DNA of 18,197 nt from an uncultured Oscillospiraceae bacterium (GTDB lineage Bacteria > Bacillota > Clostridia > Oscillospirales > Oscillospiraceae). A model generated the notes under the pieces. That model saw nothing but the letters and a program-made list of their open reading frames with translations, did no database searches and was not told the origin of the DNA. Both the position numbers and the translations under genes were made by a program. The stretch is from positions 1 through 18,197 of the forward strand of contig CAKTIM010000034.1 of the NCBI GenBank assembly GCA_934565795.1, in the 5' to 3' direction. Of the stretch, positions 6,099-12,584 are shown piece after piece (position 1 is the first letter of the stretch; each line of letters starts with the position of its first letter).

Positions 6099-6674
6099 TT
6101 ATCGGTACTTAAAATTTTTCAGGATATTGACCAGACTGCGCTGGATGTGGCTGGTCATTTGTTTTTTTTCGGCCTCGGCATCCTGCTGCTGGATGGCTTT
6201 GAGGATATTGATGTGCTCTTGGGTGGATTGGATGTAGTGCTCCCGCTCTGGGGCCGCGACACCCACGCTGGGGCCGTTCCACAGGCTTGAAAGGAGCCTG
6301 TACAGCCGCTCGTTGTCCGCAGCCGTCCAGATCGCGGAGTGCACCGCCAGGTTCAGCGCCGCGTATTCCTCCGCCGAAACCCGCTCCATCCGCACCTGCA
6401 AAGCCTCCAGCCTTTGCAGGAGGGCTTCCGCATCGGGCATCCCCCGCTCGGCGGCCCGCCGGGCGGCCTCGGATTCCAGCAGAATACGCACCTCGTAGTG
6501 ATCGGTGATGTATTTTTCGTCAAGGGGCTTGACGATCGCGCCCTTGTTCATCCGCAGCTCGATCATGCCCTCGGCCTCCAGGGTCTGAAAGGCCTCGCGC
6601 ACAGGGGTACGGCTGACCCCCAGCCGCTCGGCGACCTCGGTCAGGCTCAGCTCGTCGCCGCTCTTGTATGGTAA
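6099..6674 (-). pseudogene. GntR-family (FCD) regulator, N-terminally truncated
   Basis: The frame encodes most of a GntR/FadR-type regulator. The winged-helix part reads LTEVAERLGVSRTPVREAF and LEAEGMIELRMNKGAIV, followed by the all-helical FCD ligand domain (VRILLESEAARRAAE, HSAIWTAADNERLY, QEHINILKAIQQQD). Only YKSGDELS remains before the helix-turn-helix; the usual first 25 or so residues and the start codon are missing, and an in-frame TGA lies just upstream. The first ATG (6602) falls inside the DNA-binding domain. At the break, around 6668-6675, the opposite strand changes directly into the end of a leuC-like gene. This is best read as a deletion product that can no longer bind DNA properly. 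FCD regulators usually sense organic acids, and the intact gene was probably divergent from leuCD. Confidence 0.75.
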
Positions 6675-6709
6675 ACGGCTGCATCACCGATCCCAGGGAT
6701 TTTCTGTGA
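6671..6709 (+). pseudogene. Remnant of leuC-like gene: last 12 codons
   Basis: The frame from 6671 reads VNGCITDPRDFL and stops with TGA at 6707-6709, 23 bases before the leuD-like start. The ITDPR motif near the end is typical of the C-terminus of archaeal-type isopropylmalate/homoaconitase large subunits, the usual upstream partner of this small subunit. Nothing else of that gene is present; the sequence switches to the truncated gntR gene. Confidence 0.6.
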
Positions 6710-6732
6710 GACTGAAAAGGGAGGATACTTTT

Positions 6733-7245
6733 ATGAACAGTGAAATCACCGGCAAGATCATCATCGTGGGCGATAACATTGATACCGACCAGATTTACCC
6801 CGGCTGCTACCTGGCCCTGACTGATCCAAAGGAAATCGGCAGCCACTGCCTCAGCGGCGTGGATGTAAATATCGCCGCGAACTTCCCCCAGGGCGGCATT
6901 GTGGTAGCAGGCCGCAACTTTGGCTGCGGCTCCTCCCGGGAGCATGCGCCCATTGCCCTGCTGAACATGGGGGCCAAGGCGGTCATTGCCGATTCCTTCG
7001 CCCGCATTTTCTTCCGCAACGCCATCAATCTGGGCCTGGTGCCGGTCATCTGCAAGGGCATCAGCAAAAAGGTACACGACGGACAGACCCTTACCCTGGA
7101 TTTTGTCAAGGGCGTCGTCACCGTGCAGGAGACGGGCGAAAGCTACCCCTGCGAGGCGCTGGGCGAGCAGGCCATGAAGATTCTGGCCGCCGGAGGCATC
7201 AAGCCCCTGATGCGCGCCCGCTTCGCCAAGGAAAAGGCAGAGTAA
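6733..7245 (+). CDS. leuD: 3-isopropylmalate dehydratase-type small subunit (LeuD family)
   Basis: The 170-residue product is the swivelling-domain subunit of an aconitase-superfamily hydro-lyase. DNIDTDQIYPGCYL (residues 14-27), GRNFGCGSSREHAP (60-73), AVIADSFARIFFRNAINLGL and the end AGGIKPLMRAR are all in the expected order and length. The start is the ATG at 6733, 8 bases after GGGAGG (6719-6724). Enzymes of this family need a separate Fe-S large subunit, and only its last codons remain upstream (6671-6709), so the protein is probably inactive unless a large subunit is encoded elsewhere. The substrate loop reads YLAL (26-29) rather than the YLRT I associate with isopropylmalate isomerases, so a related hydroxy-acid dehydratase is possible. 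Its normal promoter appears to have been lost with the deletion. Confidence 0.85.
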   Translation: MNSEITGKIIIVGDNIDTDQIYPGCYLALTDPKEIGSHCLSGVDVNIAANFPQGGIVVAGRNFGCGSSREHAPIALLNMGAKAVIADSFARIFFRNAINLGLVPVICKGISKKVHDGQTLTLDFVKGVVTVQETGESYPCEALGEQAMKILAAGGIKPLMRARFAKEKAE

Positions 7246-7257
7246 CCTACACACCCG

Positions 7258-7294
7258 TGCGGCCGTTTGCAACTGTCGGTTGCAAACGGCCGCA
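7258..7294 (+). terminator. Strong hairpin after leuD
   Basis: A perfect stem of 16 bp (7258-7273 with 7279-7294) encloses a 5-base loop, 12 bases after the leuD stop. No T-run follows, so it may act as an mRNA 3'-end stabiliser or a weak terminator. Confidence 0.6.
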
Positions 7295-7394
7295 TAATTG
7301 CAGTGTGAGGGCACAAAGTGAACGGCGTAACCTACGCACGCCGCCTCCATAGGGGCGCGTAAACCCGTTTGCCGCGCGGCGGTAAAGAAAATCG

Positions 7395-7423
7395 TTGCCA
7401 ATTTCCGTCCAATGTGCTATTCT
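7395..7423 (+). promoter_or_regulatory. Extended -10 promoter for mntA-hepT
   Basis: TTGCCA at 7395-7400 and TATTCT at 7418-7423 are 17 bases apart, and TG one base before the -10 makes it an extended type. It lies 30 bases before the mntA start. Confidence 0.65.
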
Positions 7424-7453
7424 TAACTTGAATAAAAGGAAGGAGGAAACAAA

Positions 7454-7753
7454 ATGTCGAAGATTTATTCGCTTCCGCAGCTGCAAGATGTGCTTTTTCC
7501 TTTGTTCCGTGGGTATGACATCCGCAAGGCAATTTTGTTTGGCTCTTACGGGAAAGGAACCGCAACGGAAAAAAGTGACGTCGATCTGCTGGTGGACAGC
7601 AACCTCCGCGGGCTTAAATTTGTGGGTTTTCTGGATGATGTGCAGACCGCTCTGGGCAAGGAAGTGGACTTATTTGATGTATCTCACATCCAGCCTGGCT
7701 CTCTGATCGACCAGGAGATTCGTGAAACGGGAGTTACCATTTATGAGAAATGA
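7454..7753 (+). CDS. mntA: MntA-type antitoxin nucleotidyltransferase
   Basis: The 99-residue protein is a minimal nucleotidyltransferase. The signature G-S-x10-D-x-D is present as GSYGKGTATEKSDVDLLV (Gly30-Ser31, Asp42 and Asp44 as metal ligands), with the third conserved acidic segment at VDLFDV. AGGAGG (7441-7446) is 7 bases before the ATG. The gene overlaps hepT by 11 bases, the classical order of the type VII toxin-antitoxin pair in which the MNT enzyme adds AMP to a tyrosine of the HEPN toxin and so silences it. The unit has its own promoter and terminator, as expected for a self-contained addiction module. Confidence 0.9.
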   Translation: MSKIYSLPQLQDVLFPLFRGYDIRKAILFGSYGKGTATEKSDVDLLVDSNLRGLKFVGFLDDVQTALGKEVDLFDVSHIQPGSLIDQEIRETGVTIYEK

Positions 7754-8072
7754 AGTAATTGTCGAAAAGCTCCTGGGATATACAAATAAAATTCTGGGCT
7801 ATTGCCATGGATTATCCTATGACCAGTTCTGCAAAAACTCCATGGTCGTGGAAGCGTGTGTTTTTAACCTCAGTCAGATGGGAGAGCTTGCCAACAAGGC
7901 GGATGCCGCATACATGCAGGCGCATACCGAAATTCCCTGGCGGTATTTGTATGGCTTGCGTAATCGTATTGTCCATGATTACGAGGGCGTGAATCTGTGC
8001 TTGATCTGGGAAATCATATCTGATGATCTGATTTCATTGCAGGCCATCCTCCAGAGCATCGTGCAAAAATAA
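7743..8072 (+). CDS. hepT: HepT-type HEPN ribonuclease toxin (DUF86)
   Basis: The 109-residue, all-helical protein carries the HEPN catalytic motif R-x4-H-x-Y as RNRIVHDY (Arg73, His78, Tyr80). Arg and His form the RNase active site, and the tyrosine is the residue adenylylated by MntA in characterised pairs. The segment VEACVFNLSQMGELA is also typical of DUF86. The ATG at 7743 lies 9 bases after GGGAG (7729-7733) inside mntA, so the genes are translationally coupled. The catalytic residues are intact, so the toxin is probably active. A strong terminator begins 5 bases after the stop. Confidence 0.9.
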   Translation: MRNEVIVEKLLGYTNKILGYCHGLSYDQFCKNSMVVEACVFNLSQMGELANKADAAYMQAHTEIPWRYLYGLRNRIVHDYEGVNLCLIWEIISDDLISLQAILQSIVQK

Positions 8073-8076
8073 TCTG

Positions 8077-8102
8077 TCAGCCCTGAAAGGGGCTGATTTT
8101 TT
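8077..8102 (+). terminator. Intrinsic terminator after hepT
   Basis: TCAGCCC (8077-8083) pairs with GGGCTGA (8090-8096) across a 6-base loop and is followed at once by six T. Confidence 0.9.
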
Positions 8103-8168
8103 GTCATAAGGGGCAACACTGTGCCTCCGGCTGGTGCTTTGCAGTTGGCCTTTTGCCGTTCAAACATC

Positions 8169-8197
8169 TTGACAGCCGTCTGTCTTGCGGATATGAT
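8169..8197 (+). promoter_or_regulatory. Near-consensus sigma-A promoter for the GH32 gene
   Basis: TTGACA (8169-8174), 17 bases, TATGAT (8192-8197). The predicted transcript leader is only about 20 bases and just accommodates the AGGAGG at 8209-8214. Confidence 0.85.
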
Positions 8198-8223
8198 GGA
8201 AGAAAAACAGGAGGCGAAGCGTT

Positions 8224-9693
8224 ATGATATCAGAGGCATTGCAGCGGGCGCGGGAATACGAGGCGAGGTTTGCCTGCCCGGAGGCGGGACGGCCGGTGTT
8301 TCATATGACGCCCACCGTGGGGTGGATGAACGACCCCAACGGCTTTTCCGTCTATCAGGGGGAATATCACCTGTTCTACCAGTACCACCCCTATTCAACC
8401 TCCTGGGGGCCGATGCACTGGGGACATGTGAAAACCAGGGATTTTATCAAATGGGAGCGGCTCCCGGCGGCTCTGGCCCCGGATCAGGCCTATGACCGGG
8501 ACGGCTGCTATTCCGGCAGCGCCCTGGAGCTGTCGGACGGGCGGCAGCTGCTGGTCTACACCGGCGTCCGCAAGACAGCGGCGGACGGAACCGTCCAGGA
8601 AGCGCAGACCCAGTGCGTCACCATCGGCGACGGCCTGAACTATGAAAAGGCCGCTGTGAACCCGGTGCTGGATGGGCGTCAGCTCCCCGCCGGAGCCAGT
8701 CCGGCGGACTTCCGCGACCCAAAGCTCTGGCAGGAGCCGGACGGGAGCTACCGCCTGGTGGCCGCCAACCGCGCCGGGGACGGCTGCGGCGCGGCGCTGC
8801 TGTTTGGCAGCCGGGACGCGCTGCACTGGGATTTTCTTTCCACCCTGGATGCATCCAACGGAGCATTCGGCGGGATGTGGGAATGCCCGGACTGCTTCCG
8901 GCTGGGCAGCCATCAGATTCTCATGCTCAGCCCCCAGGACATGCTCCCCGTGGGGCTGGATTTCCACGCAGGGAACAACACCGCCTGGCTGATCGGCCAC
9001 ATGGAGCCGGGCAGCACCGCCTTTGTCCGTCAGGCCGTGCAGCCTGTGGATTACGGCATTGATTTTTACGCCCCCCAGACCCTGCTGGCCCCGGACGGGC
9101 GGCGGATCATGATCGCCTGGATGCAGAACTGGGAGACCGCCGCCTACAAAATGGAGGGCCTCTCCTGGTTCGGTCAGATGACCCTGCCCCGGGAGCTATG
9201 GATGCAGGATGGGAAAATATTCCAGCTGCCCGTGCGGGAGCTGGAGGCATACCGCCGCCACCGGGTCGCGTATCAGGATGTGGCAGTGCGGGAGACGGTC
9301 ACGCTCCCCGGCATCCGGGGCCGGGTGCTGGACATGACGCTGACCCTCCGCCCGACCCAGGCTGAGGGCTGCTTCCGGCTGCGCTTTGCCCAGGGCAGCC
9401 CCTACGTCACCACCCTCAGCTGCGACCTGGCACACGGCACGGCCACCATTGACCGCGCCTCCGGCGGCCTGCGGCGGGATACGCTGCAAAGCCGCGCCTT
9501 CCCCGCTCCCCTGTGCGGCGGCATGCTGACGCTGCGTCTGGTGCTGGATCGGTTCAGCGCCGAGCTGTTCGTCAACAATGGCGCGCAGGCCGCCACCACC
9601 GTCCTCTACACCCCCGAGGAAGCGGACGGCATCTGCTTTGAGGCAGACCACACCGTAATTATGTCGGTGGAGAAATACGATCTGGCGGTGTAA
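8224..9693 (+). CDS. Glycoside hydrolase family 32 (sucrose-6-phosphate hydrolase / beta-fructofuranosidase)
   Basis: The 489-residue protein has all three GH32 catalytic signatures. WMNDPNG contains the nucleophile Asp37, FRDP the transition-state stabiliser Asp165, and WECPD the acid/base Glu220. HLFYQYHPYSTSWGPMHWGH is the conserved substrate-pocket segment. The C-terminal third (from about residue 350) is the usual beta-sandwich, with SAELFVNNGA. There is no signal peptide, so it acts in the cytoplasm on sucrose, sucrose-6-phosphate or short fructo-oligosaccharides. AGGAGG (8209-8214) is 9 bases before the ATG. No sucrose transporter, fructokinase or LacI regulator adjoins it; it is a single-gene unit between two terminators. 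Sucrose-6-phosphate versus fructan preference cannot be settled from motifs. Confidence 0.9.
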   Translation: MISEALQRAREYEARFACPEAGRPVFHMTPTVGWMNDPNGFSVYQGEYHLFYQYHPYSTSWGPMHWGHVKTRDFIKWERLPAALAPDQAYDRDGCYSGSALELSDGRQLLVYTGVRKTAADGTVQEAQTQCVTIGDGLNYEKAAVNPVLDGRQLPAGASPADFRDPKLWQEPDGSYRLVAANRAGDGCGAALLFGSRDALHWDFLSTLDASNGAFGGMWECPDCFRLGSHQILMLSPQDMLPVGLDFHAGNNTAWLIGHMEPGSTAFVRQAVQPVDYGIDFYAPQTLLAPDGRRIMIAWMQNWETAAYKMEGLSWFGQMTLPRELWMQDGKIFQLPVRELEAYRRHRVAYQDVAVRETVTLPGIRGRVLDMTLTLRPTQAEGCFRLRFAQGSPYVTTLSCDLAHGTATIDRASGGLRRDTLQSRAFPAPLCGGMLTLRLVLDRFSAELFVNNGAQAATTVLYTPEEADGICFEADHTVIMSVEKYDLAV

Positions 9694-9713
9694 CCACCAT
9701 CAGCAGAGCATCA

Positions 9714-9749
9714 GAAAGGCGCTGGCAGAATTGACTGTCAGCGCCTTTC
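9714..9749. terminator. Terminator between convergent GH32 and zinc-ribbon genes
   Basis: GAAAGGCGCTG (9714-9724) pairs with its complement at 9739-9749, and the stem continues inward for four more pairs around the loop AATTGA. It is followed by AAATTTTG on the plus strand. Confidence 0.8.
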
Positions 9750-9762
9750 AAATTTTGTCAGA

Positions 9763-10755
9763 TCAATTTTCGTCCGTTCCCTGCTCGGCCTGGCGGAAGA
9801 TCGCCGCCAAAAGCTCTGCGTCATACTCCGGCTCCTCCAATTCCGGCTCCTGCCGGACATCCTGAGGTGCGGGAGGCTGCTCCGCATTCTGGGGCTTTCT
9901 GGCAAATTTGCCGGAATAGGCGGGCGCGGCCTCAGCAGGTGCAGGCTCGGCCAGCGGGGCGGCCTCCGTAAAAGTGGGTTCCGTCGGCTCTGTCAGGTAG
10001 GCATCCAGCAGATCCGGCTCCTGCCAGGCAGGGGTGGGCGCTGCCTTGGGGGCAGGCTGGAAGCTCTGCGCCTGAGGCTGGCGCTGCACCGGCTGCGGGG
10101 CCGGCTGCACCGGCCGCGCTGCGGACTGTGCCGGATGCTGTGCGCCTCCGTTGGCCGCCGGGCGGGGTGCAGCAGGTCTGGGGGCCTGGGGGCGGGGCGC
10201 GCCGCAGAGCGTGCAGTAGGGGCCGCTGTTCCGGCTGCGATCCCGGGGGCATACCCACTCCCCGGTGTAAGCGCGGGGCGCTGCCTGACGGCTGGGAGCC
10301 GCAGCCGGGCGGCTGGGGGCCGCAGCACGGTTGGGCGAAGCGGGGCGCTGCGCGGGAGCCGCGGGACGCGGCGCACTGCGGCGCACCGGGATATCGTCAT
10401 AATCATCCTTTCTTGGCATGCGGCGGGCCGGACGGCCCGGGGCGGCATCCGGGGGAAGCAGCTTTTGCAGCACCAGATACACCACGCCGGAGGTCGCGGC
10501 AAATACCGCCACAAACACCATCACCGTAATGGCGATCCACACGCCGGTGTTGGTGCTTCGCGTGGCCGTGGTTCCCAGGCCGGAGAAGGAATTATAGCAG
10601 TCGTCACACAGCAGGCCCGCACTGGTGCTGTGGCCAGCGCCGCGGATGCTCTTTCCGCACAGGCTGCATTTATTTCCGCCGCAGGCGGAGAGCAGAACGC
10701 CCAGCAGCAATACGCATGCCAGCAGGGCCGCAATTTTTCTTCCATTCTTCATCAT
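9763..10755 (-). CDS. Membrane-anchored protein with two zinc ribbons and a Pro/Ala-rich linker
   Basis: The 330-residue product starts at the ATG ending at 10755, 7 bases after AAAGGA (10763-10768); other ATGs lie at 10752 and 10761. Its N-terminus resembles a lipoprotein signal ending in the lipobox LSAC (LLSACGG). It is followed at once by a zinc-finger-like motif, CSLCG and CDDCY, then a clear transmembrane segment (IAITVMVFVAVFAATSGVVY). The long C-terminal region is low-complexity Pro/Ala/Arg, interrupted by a second zinc ribbon (WVCPRD with CTLCG) and ending in an acidic helix (EPELEEPEYDAELLAAIF). I do not know the family. Zinc ribbons in this position usually serve assembly or protein contacts. 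The GC-rich repeats open several long false frames on the other strand. Confidence 0.75.
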   Translation of the reverse strand: MMKNGRKIAALLACVLLLGVLLSACGGNKCSLCGKSIRGAGHSTSAGLLCDDCYNSFSGLGTTATRSTNTGVWIAITVMVFVAVFAATSGVVYLVLQKLLPPDAAPGRPARRMPRKDDYDDIPVRRSAPRPAAPAQRPASPNRAAAPSRPAAAPSRQAAPRAYTGEWVCPRDRSRNSGPYCTLCGAPRPQAPRPAAPRPAANGGAQHPAQSAARPVQPAPQPVQRQPQAQSFQPAPKAAPTPAWQEPDLLDAYLTEPTEPTFTEAAPLAEPAPAEAAPAYSGKFARKPQNAEQPPAPQDVRQEPELEEPEYDAELLAAIFRQAEQGTDEN

Positions 10756-10838
10756 TCTCATTTCCTTTCTTCCGGGCCAGGACGCCCCGGCTGATGGAGC
10801 TTGGTCGCGCCAATCGACACGACTGCGCGTACATGCTG

Positions 10839-10867
10839 ATTGTATCACGCATTGCCCGTTTTTGCAA
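10839..10867 (-). promoter_or_regulatory. Promoter for the zinc-ribbon membrane protein gene
   Basis: On the minus strand TTGCAA (10862-10867) and TACAAT (10839-10844) are 17 bases apart, with TG one base before the -10. It is about 80 bases upstream of the start. Confidence 0.6.
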
Positions 10868-10902
10868 CGGTTTTAGCCGCCGCTTTTGGTCGGATTTCCG
10901 CG

Positions 10903-10931
10903 TTGACTTTCCTTTGGGGTCGGAATATAAT
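10903..10931 (+). promoter_or_regulatory. Near-consensus promoter for azlCD
   Basis: TTGACT (10903-10908), 17 bases, TATAAT (10926-10931), 59 bases before azlC. It is divergent from the promoter at 10839-10867. Confidence 0.8.
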
Positions 10932-10948
10932 GGTTCCGTCAAAAAATG

Positions 10949-10961
10949 CGGTGATTCACCG
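10949..10961. promoter_or_regulatory. 13-bp palindrome in the azlC leader (operator candidate)
   Basis: CGGTGA-T-TCACCG is a perfect palindrome centred at 10955, just downstream of the predicted azlC transcription start. Its position suits a repressor site. The binding protein is unknown. Confidence 0.35.
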
Positions 10962-10990
10962 GGCGGCACCACCCGCAGAAAGCGAAGCTT

Positions 10991-11677
10991 ATGAACAAGC
11001 GCACCCTGAAATTATCCTTTTTAAGCACCCTCCCCGTGATGACCGGCTACCTTTTCCTGGGGGCCGGCTTTGGGATCATTTTGCAACAGAACGGCTACGG
11101 GCTGCCCTGGGCCGTTGCCATGAGTCTGTTTATCTACGCCGGTTCCATGCAGTATGTGGGCGTAGGACTTCTGGCCGGTGGGGCGGGGCTTGCCGCCACT
11201 GCGCTGACCACACTGATGGTAAACGCCCGGCACCTGTTCTACGGCCTTTCCATGGTGGATGCCTACAAGCAGGCGGGAAAGAAAAAGCCGTACCTGATTT
11301 TTGCGCTGACGGACGAGACCTATTCCCTGGTCTCCCGCCCCGTGCTGCCTGACGGGGTTGACCGCGTCGGCTATTGCTTCTGGGTATCCCTGTTCGACCA
11401 ATGCTACTGGGTACTTGGCTCCATCGTCGGCTCCCTGCTGGGGAACCTGCCCCTGGATTTCACCGGCATTGACTTTGCGCTGACCGCCCTGTTCGTCACC
11501 ATCTTCGTGGAGCAATGGCTGAGCACGAAGCACCACTTCCCTGCCCTGGTGGGCGTGGTGTCCGCCATCGTTTGTCTGATCGTATTCGGGGCGGACAGCT
11601 TTCTGATCCCCACCATGATCCTCATCGCGGCCATTCTGGTGATGGCCCGCAAGACTGGAACGGAGGCGGCAAAATGA
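10991..11677 (+). CDS. azlC: AzlC-family branched-chain amino-acid permease, large subunit
   Basis: The 228-residue membrane protein has the AzlC hallmarks: an N-terminal LPVMTGYLFLGAGFGIIL helix, the AGSMQYVGVGLL segment, NARHLFYGLSM and ALTDETYSL, followed by several hydrophobic helices to the C-terminus. With AzlD it forms an exporter for branched-chain amino acids and their analogues, as first defined by 4-azaleucine resistance in B. subtilis. The stop overlaps the azlD start (ATGA). The ribosome site is weak (GAAAGCGAA) despite a strong promoter, so expression may be limited at translation. No Lrp-type regulator is adjacent. Confidence 0.92.
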   Translation: MNKRTLKLSFLSTLPVMTGYLFLGAGFGIILQQNGYGLPWAVAMSLFIYAGSMQYVGVGLLAGGAGLAATALTTLMVNARHLFYGLSMVDAYKQAGKKKPYLIFALTDETYSLVSRPVLPDGVDRVGYCFWVSLFDQCYWVLGSIVGSLLGNLPLDFTGIDFALTALFVTIFVEQWLSTKHHFPALVGVVSAIVCLIVFGADSFLIPTMILIAAILVMARKTGTEAAK

Positions 11678-12030
11678 TGCTCTTCCTCACGGATACCCTC
11701 TCCCCCCGCCTGCACAGCGCCGCCCTGGTGGCCATCATGGCCGTCGTTACCATGCTGCTGCGCTTTCTCCCCTTTTGGGTGTTCGGCGGCAAAAAGCAGA
11801 CGCCGCCCCTCATTACCTATCTGGGCAGGGTGCTCCCCTTTGCCATCATGGGCATGCTGGTGGTCTACTGCCTGAAATCCGTCAATTTCATTCAGCCGCC
11901 TCACGCCCTGCCGGAGCTGATCTCCTGCGCCGTGGTGGTGCTGCTCCACCTGTGGAAGCGCAACACCATGCTCTCCATCACCGGCGGCACCGCCTGCTAC
12001 ATGCTGCTGGTTCAAATCGTATTCGCGTAA
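11674..12030 (+). CDS. azlD: AzlD-family branched-chain amino-acid permease, small subunit
   Basis: The 118-residue, four-helix membrane protein has the AzlD pattern: AALVAIMAVVTMLLRFLPFWVF, TYLGRVLPFAIMGMLVVYCL, ISCAVVVLLHLWKRNTMLSITGGTACYMLL. It starts at 11674 with ATGATG, overlapping the azlC stop, 7 bases after GGAGG (11662-11666). It is the required partner of AzlC in export. A terminator begins 11 bases after the stop, so azlCD form a two-gene operon. Confidence 0.9.
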   Translation: MMLFLTDTLSPRLHSAALVAIMAVVTMLLRFLPFWVFGGKKQTPPLITYLGRVLPFAIMGMLVVYCLKSVNFIQPPHALPELISCAVVVLLHLWKRNTMLSITGGTACYMLLVQIVFA

Positions 12031-12041
12031 CTGCAAAACAT

Positions 12042-12088
12042 TCTCCCGCCAAAGCTGTGTGAAAAGCACTGCCTTGGCGGGAGATTTT
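12042..12088 (+). terminator. Intrinsic terminator after azlD
   Basis: TCTCCCGCCAA (12042-12052) pairs with its complement at 12074-12084 and is followed by TTTT. The stem may also serve the convergent GNAT gene. Confidence 0.8.
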
Positions 12089-12113
12089 GTATGGTCACAG
12101 CGTCGCTGCGCCG

Positions 12114-12557
12114 CTATTGATGCTCCATGGGCGTAAACCGCAGGCCGTTTACCACCTGCTCTGTCCCCGTATCCCGAAAGCCCAGCCTGTGATATACGGG
12201 AACCGCATACGGCGATGAATTGACCGTCATGCGGCCGGAACCATTCATCGACCGCGCAGTCTGATACAGCCGTTTCCCGATGCCCTGCCTGTGATATTTC
12301 CCATCCACAAAAAACAGGGCAATATGCGTCCCCCCGTTTCTTGTCGCAATTACGCTGACCAAGCGCTCCTGCACGAAAGCGCCATACCAGCAGAGCCTGG
12401 ACAGGTATTTTTCGACATGGATGCTTTTGTAAAATTCCTCGATCCCCTCTTTTGTATAGTCAGGCGCCTCGTACTCCTGGAACACCTGCCAAACCAGGCA
12501 TAGCGCTTTCTCTATTTCCTCCTGCCTGATTTCCCGAATCGTATCGCTTTGCTCCAT
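12114..12557 (-). CDS. GNAT-family N-acetyltransferase
   Basis: The 147-residue protein has GNAT order: an N-terminal IREIRQEEIEKALCLVWQVF helix, LVSVIATRNGGTHIALFFVD as the central strands, motif A YHRQGIGKRLYQ (R/Q-x-x-G-x-G acetyl-CoA loop), and the C-terminal VNSSPYAVPVYHRLGF with the usual tyrosine. The start is taken at the ATG ending at 12557, 7 bases after GAGG (12565-12568); an adjacent ATG (12560) and GTG (12563) are alternatives. It lies 27 bases after the DUF4097 gene on the same strand and is probably the last gene of the padR operon. The substrate is unknown. Confidence 0.85.
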   Translation of the reverse strand: MEQSDTIREIRQEEIEKALCLVWQVFQEYEAPDYTKEGIEEFYKSIHVEKYLSRLCWYGAFVQERLVSVIATRNGGTHIALFFVDGKYHRQGIGKRLYQTARSMNGSGRMTVNSSPYAVPVYHRLGFRDTGTEQVVNGLRFTPMEHQ

Positions 12558-12584
12558 CATCACACCTCATGCAGACAAATTTTT

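Noticed and set aside
6520..7401. 293-codon open frame on the minus strand across leuD
   Set aside because: It is antisense to leuD, which has clear family motifs and a good ribosome site. The frame has low-complexity composition and continues into the gntR region out of frame; it is a GC-rich shadow.
8395..9000. Long antisense frame inside the GH32 gene
   Set aside because: The GH32 frame carries all catalytic motifs; the opposite frame shows no domain and no ribosome site.
10128..10794. Two long plus-strand frames opposite the zinc-ribbon gene
   Set aside because: They arise from the repetitive Pro/Ala/Arg codons of the minus-strand gene and are Gly/Arg-rich without motifs.
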